Source: an uncultured Bacillota bacterium (GTDB taxonomy: Bacteria > Bacillota > Clostridia > Lachnospirales > CAG-274). Taken from it: a DNA stretch of 64,000 nt. Position 1 is the first letter of the stretch. Each line of letters starts with the position of its first letter. Where the stretch lies: NCBI GenBank assembly GCA_958426775.1, contig CATZZP010000002.1:62001-126000 (forward strand), in the 5' to 3' direction. Shown in pieces: positions 8,857 to 16,450 of this stretch. The position numbers and the translations under genes were made by a program. The notes beneath the pieces are model-generated. The model made no database searches. It saw nothing but the letters and a program-made list of their open reading frames with translations, and was not told the origin of the DNA.

Positions 8857-9570
8857 GTGCTTGAAATTAAAAATTTAAAGGTTAAGTACGGCGGTATTGT
8901 GGCACTTAACGGTATTAATATGAAGATACCCGAGGGTAAAATCGTTACCCTTGTCGGTGCAAACGGTGCAGGTAAATCCACTACACTCCGTTCCATTACC
9001 AAGCTTGTAACCCCTGCTGAGGGCAGTATTACCTATGAGGGTAAGGAGCTTACCCATATGTCAACTCAGGATATAGTTAAGCTGGGTATTACCCTTGTAC
9101 CTGAGGGCAGACACGTTTTTGCCGATATGACGGTGGAGGAAAATTTAAGGATAGGTGCATACTTACGCAAGGATAAGCAGAACTTTAAAAAGGAGATTGA
9201 GTTTATCCACGAAATGTTCCCTATTTTAAAGAAAAGGTCAAGCCAGTTAAGCGGTACTCTTTCAGGGGGGGAACAGCAAATGCTTGCTGTAGGCCGTGCC
9301 TTAATGAGCAAGCCTAAGGTGCTTATGATGGATGAGCCCAGCTTAGGTCTTGCACCCCTTGTAATTAAGGATATATTCGAGATTATTAAAAAGGTAAATA
9401 AGGAGCAGGGTATGACTATTCTCCTTATTGAGCAGAACGCTAATGCAGCCCTTAAAATTGCCGACTACGGCTATGTTATGGAAACAGGTACTATCGGTCT
9501 GGAGGGGACAGGAGAGGAGCTTCTTGCTAACGAAAGAGTTAAGGAGCTTTACTTAGGTAAAAGCAAATAA
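8857..9570 (+). CDS. livF: Branched-chain amino acid ABC transporter ATP-binding protein LivF
   Basis: A 237-residue ABC ATPase with Walker A GANGAGKST near residues 34-42, signature LSGGEQQMLAVGRAL, and Walker B VLMMDEPSLGLAP. The EGRHVFADMTVEENL segment is typical of LivF. It uses a GTG start at 8857, with GAGAGGAGGAG at the end of livG acting as ribosome binding site. It is the last gene of the operon and is followed by a clear terminator. Confidence 0.96.
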   Translation: MLEIKNLKVKYGGIVALNGINMKIPEGKIVTLVGANGAGKSTTLRSITKLVTPAEGSITYEGKELTHMSTQDIVKLGITLVPEGRHVFADMTVEENLRIGAYLRKDKQNFKKEIEFIHEMFPILKKRSSQLSGTLSGGEQQMLAVGRALMSKPKVLMMDEPSLGLAPLVIKDIFEIIKKVNKEQGMTILLIEQNANAALKIADYGYVMETGTIGLEGTGEELLANERVKELYLGKSK

Positions 9571-9577
9571 AAAATTA

Positions 9578-9612
9578 ACGGCAGTATTTTTGAAATATTG
9601 CCGTTTTTTGTG
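9578..9612 (+). terminator. Terminator of the liv operon
   Basis: The stem ACGGCA(G)TATTT/AAATA(T)TGCCGT is followed by TTTTTTG, directly after the livF stop. Confidence 0.93.
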
Positions 9613-9620
9613 TAAAAAAT

Positions 9621-9647
9621 AACCGCCTATCTTAGTGATTGGCGGTT
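9621..9647 (-). terminator. Terminator for the minus-strand gene ending at 9655
   Basis: Perfect stem AACCGCC/GGCGGTT (9621-9627 with 9641-9647). Read on the minus strand it is followed by ATTTTTTAC, so it most likely ends the small membrane protein gene; on the plus strand it gives only a short T stretch. Confidence 0.85.
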
Positions 9648-9654
9648 TTGTAAT

Positions 9655-10116
9655 TTATTTTGCTTTTTTAGCTGCCTTTTTCTCAGCCTTAGCCTTAGCT
9701 TTTTTCTCTTTTTCAATAGCCTTCATTTGCTCGGGGGATTTCATACCTACCACGCTTACAATGTAAAGACCTGCAATTTCAATCTTAACTGTTTTCTTAA
9801 GGGGCAGTGCATTGTATACGTTTTTATCGCATATCATAGTAATAATCTGAGGACCTATTTTAACCTGTGCAAAGTACATCTTCATAAGCCTTGCACGCTT
9901 TGGCATATTCTCCGTTACTGCCTTAGGCAGATTTACATTTGTAATCTTGTCGTGCTTTTTATCTATGATATAAGCAGACTGGGTCATTTTCTGCTGATTG
10001 ATAATGGTTTGCTGTTGGTCCATTTTCTTATATGCCCAACGGTTTAATAAATAAAGCAGACCTGCAATGGCTGCCACAATAATTATAGTTAAAAGTAATA
10101 TATCGGATAAGCTCAT
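9655..10116 (-). CDS. Small membrane-anchored protein with lysine/alanine-rich tail, unknown function
   Basis: A 153-residue protein I cannot assign. It has one N-terminal hydrophobic segment (about residues 5-25), a middle part containing a repeated IxxINQQKMTQSAY-type helix, a compact domain (about residues 60-125), and a C-terminal tail after residue 132 built almost wholly of Lys, Ala and Glu. That tail is probably a charged helix and could bind nucleic acid or membrane lipids, but this is inference. GAAGGAGGATT precedes ATG 10116 and a promoter lies just upstream. It has its own terminator, so it is expressed as a single gene beside yyaC. Confidence 0.75.
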   Translation of the reverse strand: MSLSDILLLTIIIVAAIAGLLYLLNRWAYKKMDQQQTIINQQKMTQSAYIIDKKHDKITNVNLPKAVTENMPKRARLMKMYFAQVKIGPQIITMICDKNVYNALPLKKTVKIEIAGLYIVSVVGMKSPEQMKAIEKEKKAKAKAEKKAAKKAK

Positions 10117-10149
10117 AGTAATCCTCCTTCGTTATAAATCCTTATCTAT

Positions 10150-10177
10150 TGTATACCAAAAAAGGGGGATTAGTCAA
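10150..10177 (-). promoter_or_regulatory. Probable promoter of the small membrane protein gene
   Basis: On the minus strand, TTGACT (10172-10177) and TATACA (10150-10155) are separated by 16 bp, about 35 bp upstream of ATG 10116. Confidence 0.6.
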
Positions 10178-10184
10178 CTGTAAA

Positions 10185-10715
10185 TTACATTTCAAGCAAG
10201 CTTTCGGCTATGGCACTGCTTATAATATCCGCTAAGGTCATTACACTGAAAAGCCTTACCGTGGAAAGAGTATTCAGGGTGTTTCCGTGGCAGGAGCCTA
10301 CTATACCCGTAATTGACAGGTTGCCTATGGCATTAAGCTTGCGGTTTACCCCTGCTCCCGGTACAATACTGCCCTCTGAAAGGGTAACAGAGCCTATATG
10401 TGTGCCTAAGCAGGCATCAACTGCAATTATATAGGGGTTTGGGTATTTTTCACTTATTTCTTTTGCAATATCACGCAGGTTAAGGGCATGCACAGGCTTT
10501 TCCAGTGTGCCGTATACACTTATGTTTTTAAGCTGACTGCTTAGCTTACTGCCTGTAATGGGTCCCAAGCAATCTCCCGTAAGGCGGTCAGAGCCTATAC
10601 AAAGGATAACAGGAGTTAAATCCCTGGGTACACGTGCTTTAATTAAGCCTGTCAGAGATTTTACAGGGTATCTGTCATAGGGATTTATATAGTAAACAAG
10701 CTTTGAGGACTGCAT
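10185..10715 (-). CDS. yyaC: Spore protease YyaC
   Basis: A 176-residue protein of the YyaC family, which shares the GPR-like fold and is found only in spore formers. The segment CIGSDRLTGDCLGPITGSKL (about residue 40) is the family signature, followed by PYIIAVDACLG and PGAGVNRKLNAIGNLSITG. Its precise substrate is not settled in the literature I know; annotation as a peptidase is by similarity. GGAGTTAAC upstream of ATG 10715 gives only a fair ribosome binding site (GAAAGGAGTT). It is divergent from the LysM protein, which may also be sporulation-related. Confidence 0.92.
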   Translation of the reverse strand: MQSSKLVYYINPYDRYPVKSLTGLIKARVPRDLTPVILCIGSDRLTGDCLGPITGSKLSSQLKNISVYGTLEKPVHALNLRDIAKEISEKYPNPYIIAVDACLGTHIGSVTLSEGSIVPGAGVNRKLNAIGNLSITGIVGSCHGNTLNTLSTVRLFSVMTLADIISSAIAESLLEM

Positions 10716-10902
10716 AGTTAACTCCTTTCAAAAAAATCTACTTATATAATATGTAAATTTAGAAAATATTATGTACTTAACAAAAAAAATTTGTATTACG
10801 ATTTTGGTTATATGCCGACAAGCTTTTACAGCATTTGCATTTTAAGGGTGCTAATATAGCCTTGGAAATATTTACAATACATATGAAGAAAGGGTGTTAA
10901 TT

Positions 10903-11991
10903 ATGAATGATGAAAGGGTTGCTCTGCCTGCAAACGTAAAACAGATAGGAAGTATTTGCGGAGAGGGCAAAATTTATATGGAGGACTATGCATGTACATA
11001 TTTACAGCAGTATGCCTCAAGTGAGCCTAACAGAGAAAAGGCGGCAATTTTAATAGGCAAGACCTGTCTTTCCGAGGAGGGAGAGGAGGTACTTTTTATA
11101 AGCGGTGTTATACAGGGCAAGTATGCCGTAAGACGCGGCGGAATAACGGAGCTTACGGAAAAAACCTGGCAGTATGCGGAGAAGCAAAAAAAGCTCTACT
11201 TTGAAGGACTTGATGTGGTGGGTTGGGCATATATTCAGCCGGGCTTTGAGGATTATTTAAGTGACGGCATTATAGAGTATCAGCGTGAAAATGCTTCTAA
11301 GGGGCTTAATGTGCTGTATCTCAGCGACCCTAATGAGAAAATGGGAAGCTTTTTTAAATGGGATAATGTAAGCCAGACCTTTTCCACCGTAAGAGGTTAT
11401 CTTGTATACTATGAAAAAAATGAGGGTATGCACGAGTATATGCTGGAAAATAAAATTAAGCAGGTGGTTAAGAAGGATACTACCGCAAAGGAGGATAAGG
11501 CAGAGGAAACCACTGACGAAAAGCTTGCAAGGACAGTAAGAGGAGAAAGCACTAAAAACAAGGTTATGGCAGAGCAGAAAAGGCTGTCAAATCTTTTAGG
11601 CAGTGTAAGCTTTGTTATGCTCCTTGTGTGCTTTGTAATGGGTGCAGGGCTTATAAGAAGTGATGAAAGAATAAATACTCTGGAGCATAAGCTAAGCCTT
11701 ATGGAAAATGATATTCAAGGGGTGCAAAGTGTTTTCGCCTCACAGACCCAAACAACAACCCTTGCCGTCGAAACCACAACTCAGCCCACAACAAGTACAA
11801 CAACAACTGCAGTACAGGCAGAAAAAAATGAGTATACCTATTATACCGTAGAGTCGGGAGATACTATACTTAAAATTTGTAAAAATCACTATGGTGACGG
11901 CAGTAAAATTGATGAGGTTATGGAGCTGAACGATATTGATGACCCTTCAAGACTTTATGTTGGTATGGAGCTTAAGCTCCCGAAGGAGTAA
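10903..11991 (+). CDS. Membrane-anchored LysM protein with degenerate MPN/JAMM-like domain
   Basis: A 362-residue protein. Residues about 45-175 look like an MPN (JAB/JAMM) domain: a glutamate-containing strand EKAAILIG (Glu46) and the segment GWAYIQPGFEDYLSDGIIEY (107-126), which lines up with the zinc-site stretch GWYHSHPGFGCWLSGVDI of active JAMM proteases. The two metal-binding His fall on Tyr110 and Gln112 and the Asp on Ile123, while Gly107, Trp108, Pro113 and Ser120 are kept, so it is probably not a peptidase. A single membrane segment (231-251), a short coiled coil, a Thr-rich linker (about 283-303) and a C-terminal LysM (about 312-360, TVESGDTILKICKNHYG) follow. The cytoplasmic domain would thus be tied to the cell wall or spore cortex. 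The next gene, a histidine kinase, starts 3 bp later. ATG 10903 follows GAAGAAAGGG. Confidence 0.8.
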   Translation: MNDERVALPANVKQIGSICGEGKIYMEDYACTYLQQYASSEPNREKAAILIGKTCLSEEGEEVLFISGVIQGKYAVRRGGITELTEKTWQYAEKQKKLYFEGLDVVGWAYIQPGFEDYLSDGIIEYQRENASKGLNVLYLSDPNEKMGSFFKWDNVSQTFSTVRGYLVYYEKNEGMHEYMLENKIKQVVKKDTTAKEDKAEETTDEKLARTVRGESTKNKVMAEQKRLSNLLGSVSFVMLLVCFVMGAGLIRSDERINTLEHKLSLMENDIQGVQSVFASQTQTTTLAVETTTQPTTSTTTTAVQAEKNEYTYYTVESGDTILKICKNHYGDGSKIDEVMELNDIDDPSRLYVGMELKLPKE

Positions 11992-11993
11992 AT

Positions 11994-12629
11994 ATGAGGG
12001 ACGAGAGAGAATTGGCTATTGCTCATGAGGTTAAAAATCCTCTTGCACTTATACGGGATAATATGGATTTAATAAATCCCCTGTTAAAGGATAAGGAAGA
12101 GGAAAAATATATAAAGCTTATCTATAAGGAGCTTGACAGAATAAACGCTGTCCTTGACAGCTATTTACAGCCGGGCAGGGACTTAAGCGTAATATTTTTA
12201 GAGGACTTGATTTGCGATGTAATAGACGAATATCATATAACCGAGGACAAGCGGGTAGAGTTTATAATTGAGGCAACGGGAGAGGATTTATGTGTGTTGG
12301 CAAGCTATAGTAAGCTGTGCATATTATTTTTTAATTTATTTAAAAACGCAGTGGAGGCTGTAGAGGATAAGGGCAGTATAATAGCTCGTATTGACAGAGA
12401 GGGTAATATGGCAAGGGTTACTATTGAGGATAACGGCAGGGGTATTGACGACAGCCTCAGGGCAGTTATAGGCAAGCCCTTTGTAACAAGCAAAAGCGGA
12501 GGTATGGGCTTAGGTCTTACCATATGCAGAAAGATTATTGATGAGTATAACGGTAAGCTAAGCCTTGAAAATTCGGATGGGGGAGGCTGCAGAGTAGGAG
12601 TTAAATTAAAGCTATATAAAATGAAATGA
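11994..12629 (+). CDS. Short sensor-less histidine kinase
   Basis: A 211-residue histidine kinase with no sensing domain or membrane segment. The H-box AHEVKNPLALI has the phospho-acceptor His at residue 11, almost at the N-terminus. The ATPase domain has the N-box NLFKNAVEAV (near 114-123), G1 box DNGRGID (147-152) and G2 box GGMGLGL (169-175). No response regulator is adjacent. H-box and ATPase are most like the sporulation kinases that feed Spo0A in Clostridia; with the sensor missing, the MPN-LysM protein encoded 3 bp upstream is an obvious candidate partner for input. That link is inference. The start at 11994 overlaps no gene and follows AAGGAG at the end of the previous frame. Confidence 0.85.
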   Translation: MRDERELAIAHEVKNPLALIRDNMDLINPLLKDKEEEKYIKLIYKELDRINAVLDSYLQPGRDLSVIFLEDLICDVIDEYHITEDKRVEFIIEATGEDLCVLASYSKLCILFFNLFKNAVEAVEDKGSIIARIDREGNMARVTIEDNGRGIDDSLRAVIGKPFVTSKSGGMGLGLTICRKIIDEYNGKLSLENSDGGGCRVGVKLKLYKMK

Positions 12630-12638
12630 TACATAAAA

Positions 12639-12664
12639 AGACGGTGTCACAACGGCACCGTCTT
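12639..12664. terminator. Bidirectional terminator between the kinase gene and thrS
   Basis: The 9-bp stem AAGACGGTG/CACCGTCTT is flanked by AATTTA on the plus side and TTTTTATG on the minus side, so it can serve both converging genes. Confidence 0.85.
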
Positions 12665-12686
12665 AATTTATCGGTTGATTTAAATA

Positions 12687-14633
12687 TTACCATCTCTTGG
12701 TTTTGTTTTTAATTTCTTCCTTAATATCGGCAATAAACTTATCAAGGCTCATACTGCCTAAATCCTCTGCCTTACATCTTACGGAAACGGTATTTTCCTC
12801 TGCTTCCTTTTCACCTACAATTACAATGTAAGGTACTCTTTCGTTTCTTGCCTCTCTTATCTTGTAGCCAATCTTTTCGGCTCTTTCGTCCATTTCAGCA
12901 AGAATACCGTTTGCTTTAAGCTCATTGTAAACCTTGTCGGCATATTCCTGATACTTTTCGGAAATAGGAAGCACCTTAACCTGTACGGGGGCAAGCCAGG
13001 TTGGGAAGTGACCTGCATACTTCTCAATAAGCAGAGCAAGTGTTCTTTCATAACAGCCCATAGAGGTTCTGTGGATAATGTAAGGTCTTTTCTTCTGACC
13101 GTCCTTGTCAATATAGTACATATCAAAGTTTTCGGCAAGCATCTGGTCAATCTGGATTGTAATAAGGGTATCCTCCTTGCCGAATACGTTTTTAATCTGA
13201 ATATCAAGCTTTGGACCGTAGAAGGCTGCCTCGTCAATACCAATAGCATATTTTACACCCAGGTGGTCTAAAATTCTCTCCATAGCACCCTGTGCCTCGT
13301 CCCACTGCTCGGTTGTACCGATGTATTTTTCCTTATTATTAGGGTCCCACTGGGAGAAGCGGTAACTTACATCATCAATAAGCCCAAGGGTTGTAAGCAT
13401 ATCGTTTGCAAGCTGTAAGCAGTTTTTAAATTCCTCCTCCAACTGGTCGGGACGGAGGATAAGGTGTCCCTCTGAAATTGTGAACTGACGTACACGGATA
13501 AGACCGTGCATTTCACCGCTTGACTCATTTCTGAAAAGGGTTGAGGTTTCGCCCATTCTTACAGGTAAATCTCTGTAGGAGTGCTGTTCTGCCTTATATA
13601 CATAGTACTGGAACGGACAGGTCATAGGACGCAGAGCAAATACCTCGCTGTCAGTTTCCTCATCGCCCATTACAAACATACCGTCCTTATAGTGGTCCCA
13701 GTGACCGCTTATCTTGTATAAATCGCTCTTTGCCATAAGAGGTGTTTTGGTGCGTACATAGCCCCTTCTTTCCTCCTCGTCCTCAACAAAACGCTGAAGT
13801 GTCTGGATAATCTTTGCACCCTTTGGCATCATTAAAGGTAAGCCCTGACCTATAACGTCTGTGGTTGTAAATATACCAAGCTCACGTCCCAGTTTGTTGT
13901 GGTCACGCTTCCTTGCCTCTTCTCTTGCCGCAAGGTATTCCTCTAAATCGGAATTTTTTGTAAAGGCTGTAGCATAAATACGTGCAAGCATTTTGTTCTT
14001 CTCGTTACCTCTCCAATAAGCACCTGAAGAGCCTGCCTCGTTGGTAATCTTAAATGCCTTTACGGTTTTTGTGTTCATAAGGTGAGGACCTGCACAAAGG
14101 TCTGTAAATTCTCCCTGTTTGTAGAAGGATATAACTGCGTCCTCAGGTAAATCCTCAATAAGCTCAACCTTGTAAGGCTCCTCCATATCCTGCATAAGCT
14201 TAATTGCCTCGTTACGTGGCAGCTCAAAGCGTTCAATAGGAAGTGCCTCCTTAACAATGTTTTTCATTTCCTTTTCAATCTTGGCAAATTCCTCCTGTGA
14301 AAAAGGCTCTCTGTCAAAATCGTAGTAAAAGCCCTCATCTGTTGCAGGACCTATAGCAAGCTTTGCTTGAGGATAAAGTCTTTTAACTGCCTGTGCAAGT
14401 ATATGTGAGCAGGTGTGTCTGTATGCCTTTCTGCCCTCATCACTGTCAAAGGTGCAAATTTCAAGGCTGCAGTCCTCTGTTACCTGAAATCTTAAATCCT
14501 CTACGTTGCCGTTTACAATACCGCAGCAGGCGTTTCTTGCAAGACCCTCGCTGAGGTCCTTTGCAATATCAAGTATTGAAATACCGCTCTCGTACTGCTT
14601 TAATGTACCGTCTTTAAGTGTTACATTAATCAT
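12687..14633 (-). CDS. thrS: Threonyl-tRNA synthetase
   Basis: A 648-residue class II aminoacyl-tRNA synthetase that charges tRNA-Thr. It has an N-terminal TGS domain, then the editing domain with the zinc-type HTCSH motif (about residue 72), the catalytic core with motif 2 FRNESSGEMHGLIRVRQFT, motif 3 MGCYERTLALLIEKY, and a C-terminal anticodon-binding domain (VQVKVLPISEKYQEYA). The full family length is present. I chose ATG 14633 because CGAAAGGAGT lies upstream; the longer frame runs back through the T-box terminator and cannot be real. Expression is controlled by the T-box leader. Confidence 0.97.
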   Translation of the reverse strand: MINVTLKDGTLKQYESGISILDIAKDLSEGLARNACCGIVNGNVEDLRFQVTEDCSLEICTFDSDEGRKAYRHTCSHILAQAVKRLYPQAKLAIGPATDEGFYYDFDREPFSQEEFAKIEKEMKNIVKEALPIERFELPRNEAIKLMQDMEEPYKVELIEDLPEDAVISFYKQGEFTDLCAGPHLMNTKTVKAFKITNEAGSSGAYWRGNEKNKMLARIYATAFTKNSDLEEYLAAREEARKRDHNKLGRELGIFTTTDVIGQGLPLMMPKGAKIIQTLQRFVEDEEERRGYVRTKTPLMAKSDLYKISGHWDHYKDGMFVMGDEETDSEVFALRPMTCPFQYYVYKAEQHSYRDLPVRMGETSTLFRNESSGEMHGLIRVRQFTISEGHLILRPDQLEEEFKNCLQLANDMLTTLGLIDDVSYRFSQWDPNNKEKYIGTTEQWDEAQGAMERILDHLGVKYAIGIDEAAFYGPKLDIQIKNVFGKEDTLITIQIDQMLAENFDMYYIDKDGQKKRPYIIHRTSMGCYERTLALLIEKYAGHFPTWLAPVQVKVLPISEKYQEYADKVYNELKANGILAEMDERAEKIGYKIREARNERVPYIVIVGEKEAEENTVSVRCKAEDLGSMSLDKFIADIKEEIKNKTKRW

Positions 14634-14732
14634 TTTTTTTACTCCTTTCGTTTTTTTGTTTTTTTGAAAAAGTGTTTTCCTGTGTTTTCCCAAGAAACCC
14701 TTGATAAACCCTACTATGCAGATAAAGAAAAT

Positions 14733-14958
14733 AAAAAAGGGCATATACTTATCCCAAAGGGACGAGCATATACCCGTGGTTCCACCCAATTTGTGCCGTA
14801 AAAGCACCGCTTAAAAGCCTGTAACGGGGCAAACCGGGCTGTATTAAAGCCACTCCGAGGTGGTATTCGGCAAATCGGCACAAGGGCTTTTCAGCTACCG
14901 CCCCTCTCTTTGTGTGCTTGTGAAGTGCTTACTGTCCTCATCAGCATTTTAAGCTATC
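14733..14958 (-). ncRNA. T-box leader of thrS
   Basis: On the minus strand the conserved T-box sequence TGGGTGGAACCACGGG (about 14776-14793) pairs with uncharged tRNA. The terminator GGGTATATGCTCGTCCC/GGGATAAGTATATGCCC (14739-14775) is followed by TTTTTTATTTT. A stem I region lies upstream, with an ACC threonine codon followed by A at about 14862-14864 as the likely specifier. Uncharged tRNA-Thr should stabilise the antiterminator and switch on thrS. Stem I was inferred by eye, so the exact specifier is less certain than the T-box itself. Confidence 0.96.
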
Positions 14959-14964
14959 AACTTA

Positions 14965-14992
14965 ATTATAGCACCCTAATTTTTGTTGTCAA
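14965..14992 (-). promoter_or_regulatory. Promoter of the thrS T-box transcript
   Basis: On the minus strand, TTGACA (14987-14992) and TATAAT (14965-14970) are 16 bp apart, at the right place for a start just before the T-box leader. Confidence 0.9.
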
Positions 14993-15095
14993 CAGGAAAT
15001 TTTAATATTATCCGATTTGTTTTTTGAGAAAAGAAAGGGGAGGTATTTATTAATAATGTTTAAGTAAAAACTCTGCTAAATATAAGAAAAATTCC

Positions 15096-15124
15096 TTGAC
15101 TTTGGCTATAGAGGGTGATATAAT
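15096..15124 (+). promoter_or_regulatory. Promoter of the str cluster (rpsL)
   Basis: TTGACT (15096-15101) and TATAAT (15119-15124) with a 17-bp spacer, 65 bp upstream of rpsL. It is divergent from the thrS promoter and no other gene lies between. Confidence 0.9.
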
Positions 15125-15189
15125 TACAAATTGTGTGGGCGAATGTGCCCAACGCAATGGCAGAATATTAAAATAGGAGGTGCAAGTTA

Positions 15190-15606
15190 ATGCCAACATT
15201 TAATCAGTTAGTAAGAAACGGCAGACAAAACAAGGTTACAAAGTCTACTGCTCCTGCACTTCAGAAGGGTCTTAACACCCTTAAGAAGAAGCAGACAAAT
15301 CAGAGTTCACCACAGAAGCGTGGTGTTTGTACATCTGTTAAGACTGCTACACCTAAGAAGCCTAACTCAGCTATGAGAAAGATTGCCAGAGTTCGTCTTT
15401 CAAACGGCATTGAGGTAACAGCCTATATTCCGGGTGAAGGTCACAACCTTCAGGAGCATAGCGTTGTTCTCCTCAGAGGCGGTAGAGTAAAGGACGTACC
15501 CGGTGTACGTTACCACATTATCAGAGGTACTCTTGATACAGCAGGTGTTGCTGACAGAAAGCAGGCACGTAGTAAGTACGGTGCTAAGCGTGCTAAGAAG
15601 AAATAA
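15190..15606 (+). CDS. rpsL: 30S ribosomal protein S12
   Basis: A 138-residue small-subunit protein at the decoding centre. The core motifs TPKKPNSAMRK and GGRVKDVPGVRYHI are intact, including the lysines equivalent to E. coli Lys43 and Lys88, so no streptomycin-resistance substitution is visible at those positions. It is about 14 residues longer than the 124-residue E. coli protein because of a Lys/Gln-rich insert near residues 28-42, usual in Clostridia. AATAGGAGGTGC precedes ATG 15190. It is the first gene of the str cluster. Confidence 0.98.
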   Translation: MPTFNQLVRNGRQNKVTKSTAPALQKGLNTLKKKQTNQSSPQKRGVCTSVKTATPKKPNSAMRKIARVRLSNGIEVTAYIPGEGHNLQEHSVVLLRGGRVKDVPGVRYHIIRGTLDTAGVADRKQARSKYGAKRAKKK

Positions 15607-15758
15607 GAGTATTTCATAATTTAATTGCTTGTATTATTTGATAATCTGTTATTGCGTAATTGTTCGTTTAACGGGTTCGGTAGTACAGGCATGAATACGG
15701 CTTGTTAAGCCGACAGTACCTATGAATTAATAAGATTATGATTAAGGAGGGAAGAATC

Positions 15759-16229
15759 GTGCCAAGAAAAGGTCATGTTTCAAAGAGAGATGTTTTACCG
15801 GATCCAATTTATAAGAGTAAGACTGTAACAAAGCTCATCAATTCCATTATGCTTGATGGTAAGAAGGGTGTAGCTCAGAAGATTGTATACTCTGCTTTTG
15901 CTCAGGTTGAGGAAAAGACAGGTAAGCCTGCACTTGAGGCATTTGAAGAGGCTATGAACAATATTATGCCTGTGCTTGAGGTTAAGGCTCGTCGTGTAGG
16001 TGGTGCTACTTATCAGGTACCTATTGAAATTAAGCCTGACAGAAGACAGGCTTTAGGTCTTAGATGGCTTACTATCTACAGCAGAAAGAGAAGCGAAAAG
16101 ACTATGGACGTTCGCTTAGCTAATGAGATTATGGACGCTATTAACAACGCCGGCGGTGCTGTTAAGAAGAAGGACGAAACTCATAAGATGGCTGAGGCTA
16201 ACAAGGCGTTCTCACACTATAAGTGGTAA
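15759..16229 (+). CDS. rpsG: 30S ribosomal protein S7
   Basis: A 156-residue primary 16S rRNA-binding protein of the small-subunit head, starting PRKGHVSKRDVLPDP and ending EANKAFSHYKW as in most bacteria. I chose GTG 15759, which gives the standard length and N-terminus and follows TAAGGAGGGA; the upstream ATG at 15738 contains this ribosome binding site and adds seven atypical residues. It lies 152 bp after rpsL; that spacer includes a small CGGCTTGTTAAGCCG hairpin (about 15699-15714). Confidence 0.97.
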   Translation: MPRKGHVSKRDVLPDPIYKSKTVTKLINSIMLDGKKGVAQKIVYSAFAQVEEKTGKPALEAFEEAMNNIMPVLEVKARRVGGATYQVPIEIKPDRRQALGLRWLTIYSRKRSEKTMDVRLANEIMDAINNAGGAVKKKDETHKMAEANKAFSHYKW

Positions 16230-16450
16230 TATTTGGGCTTTGCCCATTAAAAAAAATTTATTAAAATAGCAGAGATTTTAAAGCTCGTTACTTGATTTTT
16301 ACTCGATACAAGGCTTTGTTTGCAAAACCGCTCGGGAAAATCATTCCCCTAAGGGGAAACGTAATAATTTTTAAAATCCTTTAACGAAAACCTTTTCTTT
16401 ATGAGGGCATAAAGAAAAGCTTTACTAAAAGAAATGAGGAGGAATAAATT
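16230..16450 (+). other. Structured rpsG-fusA intercistronic region
   Basis: No gene is visible in these 221 bp. They hold the palindrome TTCCCCTAAGGGGAA (16344-16358), a long-range complement GATTTTAAA/TTTAAAATC (16274-16282 with 16370-16378) enclosing it, and a perfect 12-bp hairpin CTTTTCTTTATG/CATAAAGAAAAG (16392-16403 with 16408-16419) ending 32 bp before the fusA start. In many bacteria the spacer next to S7 carries the S7 autoregulatory site; whether this fold does so is inference. Confidence 0.55.

Noticed and set aside
14634..14807. N-terminal extension of thrS by 58 residues
   Set aside because: It would translate the T-box sequence and terminator; ATG 14633 has the ribosome binding site and the standard TGS-domain start.
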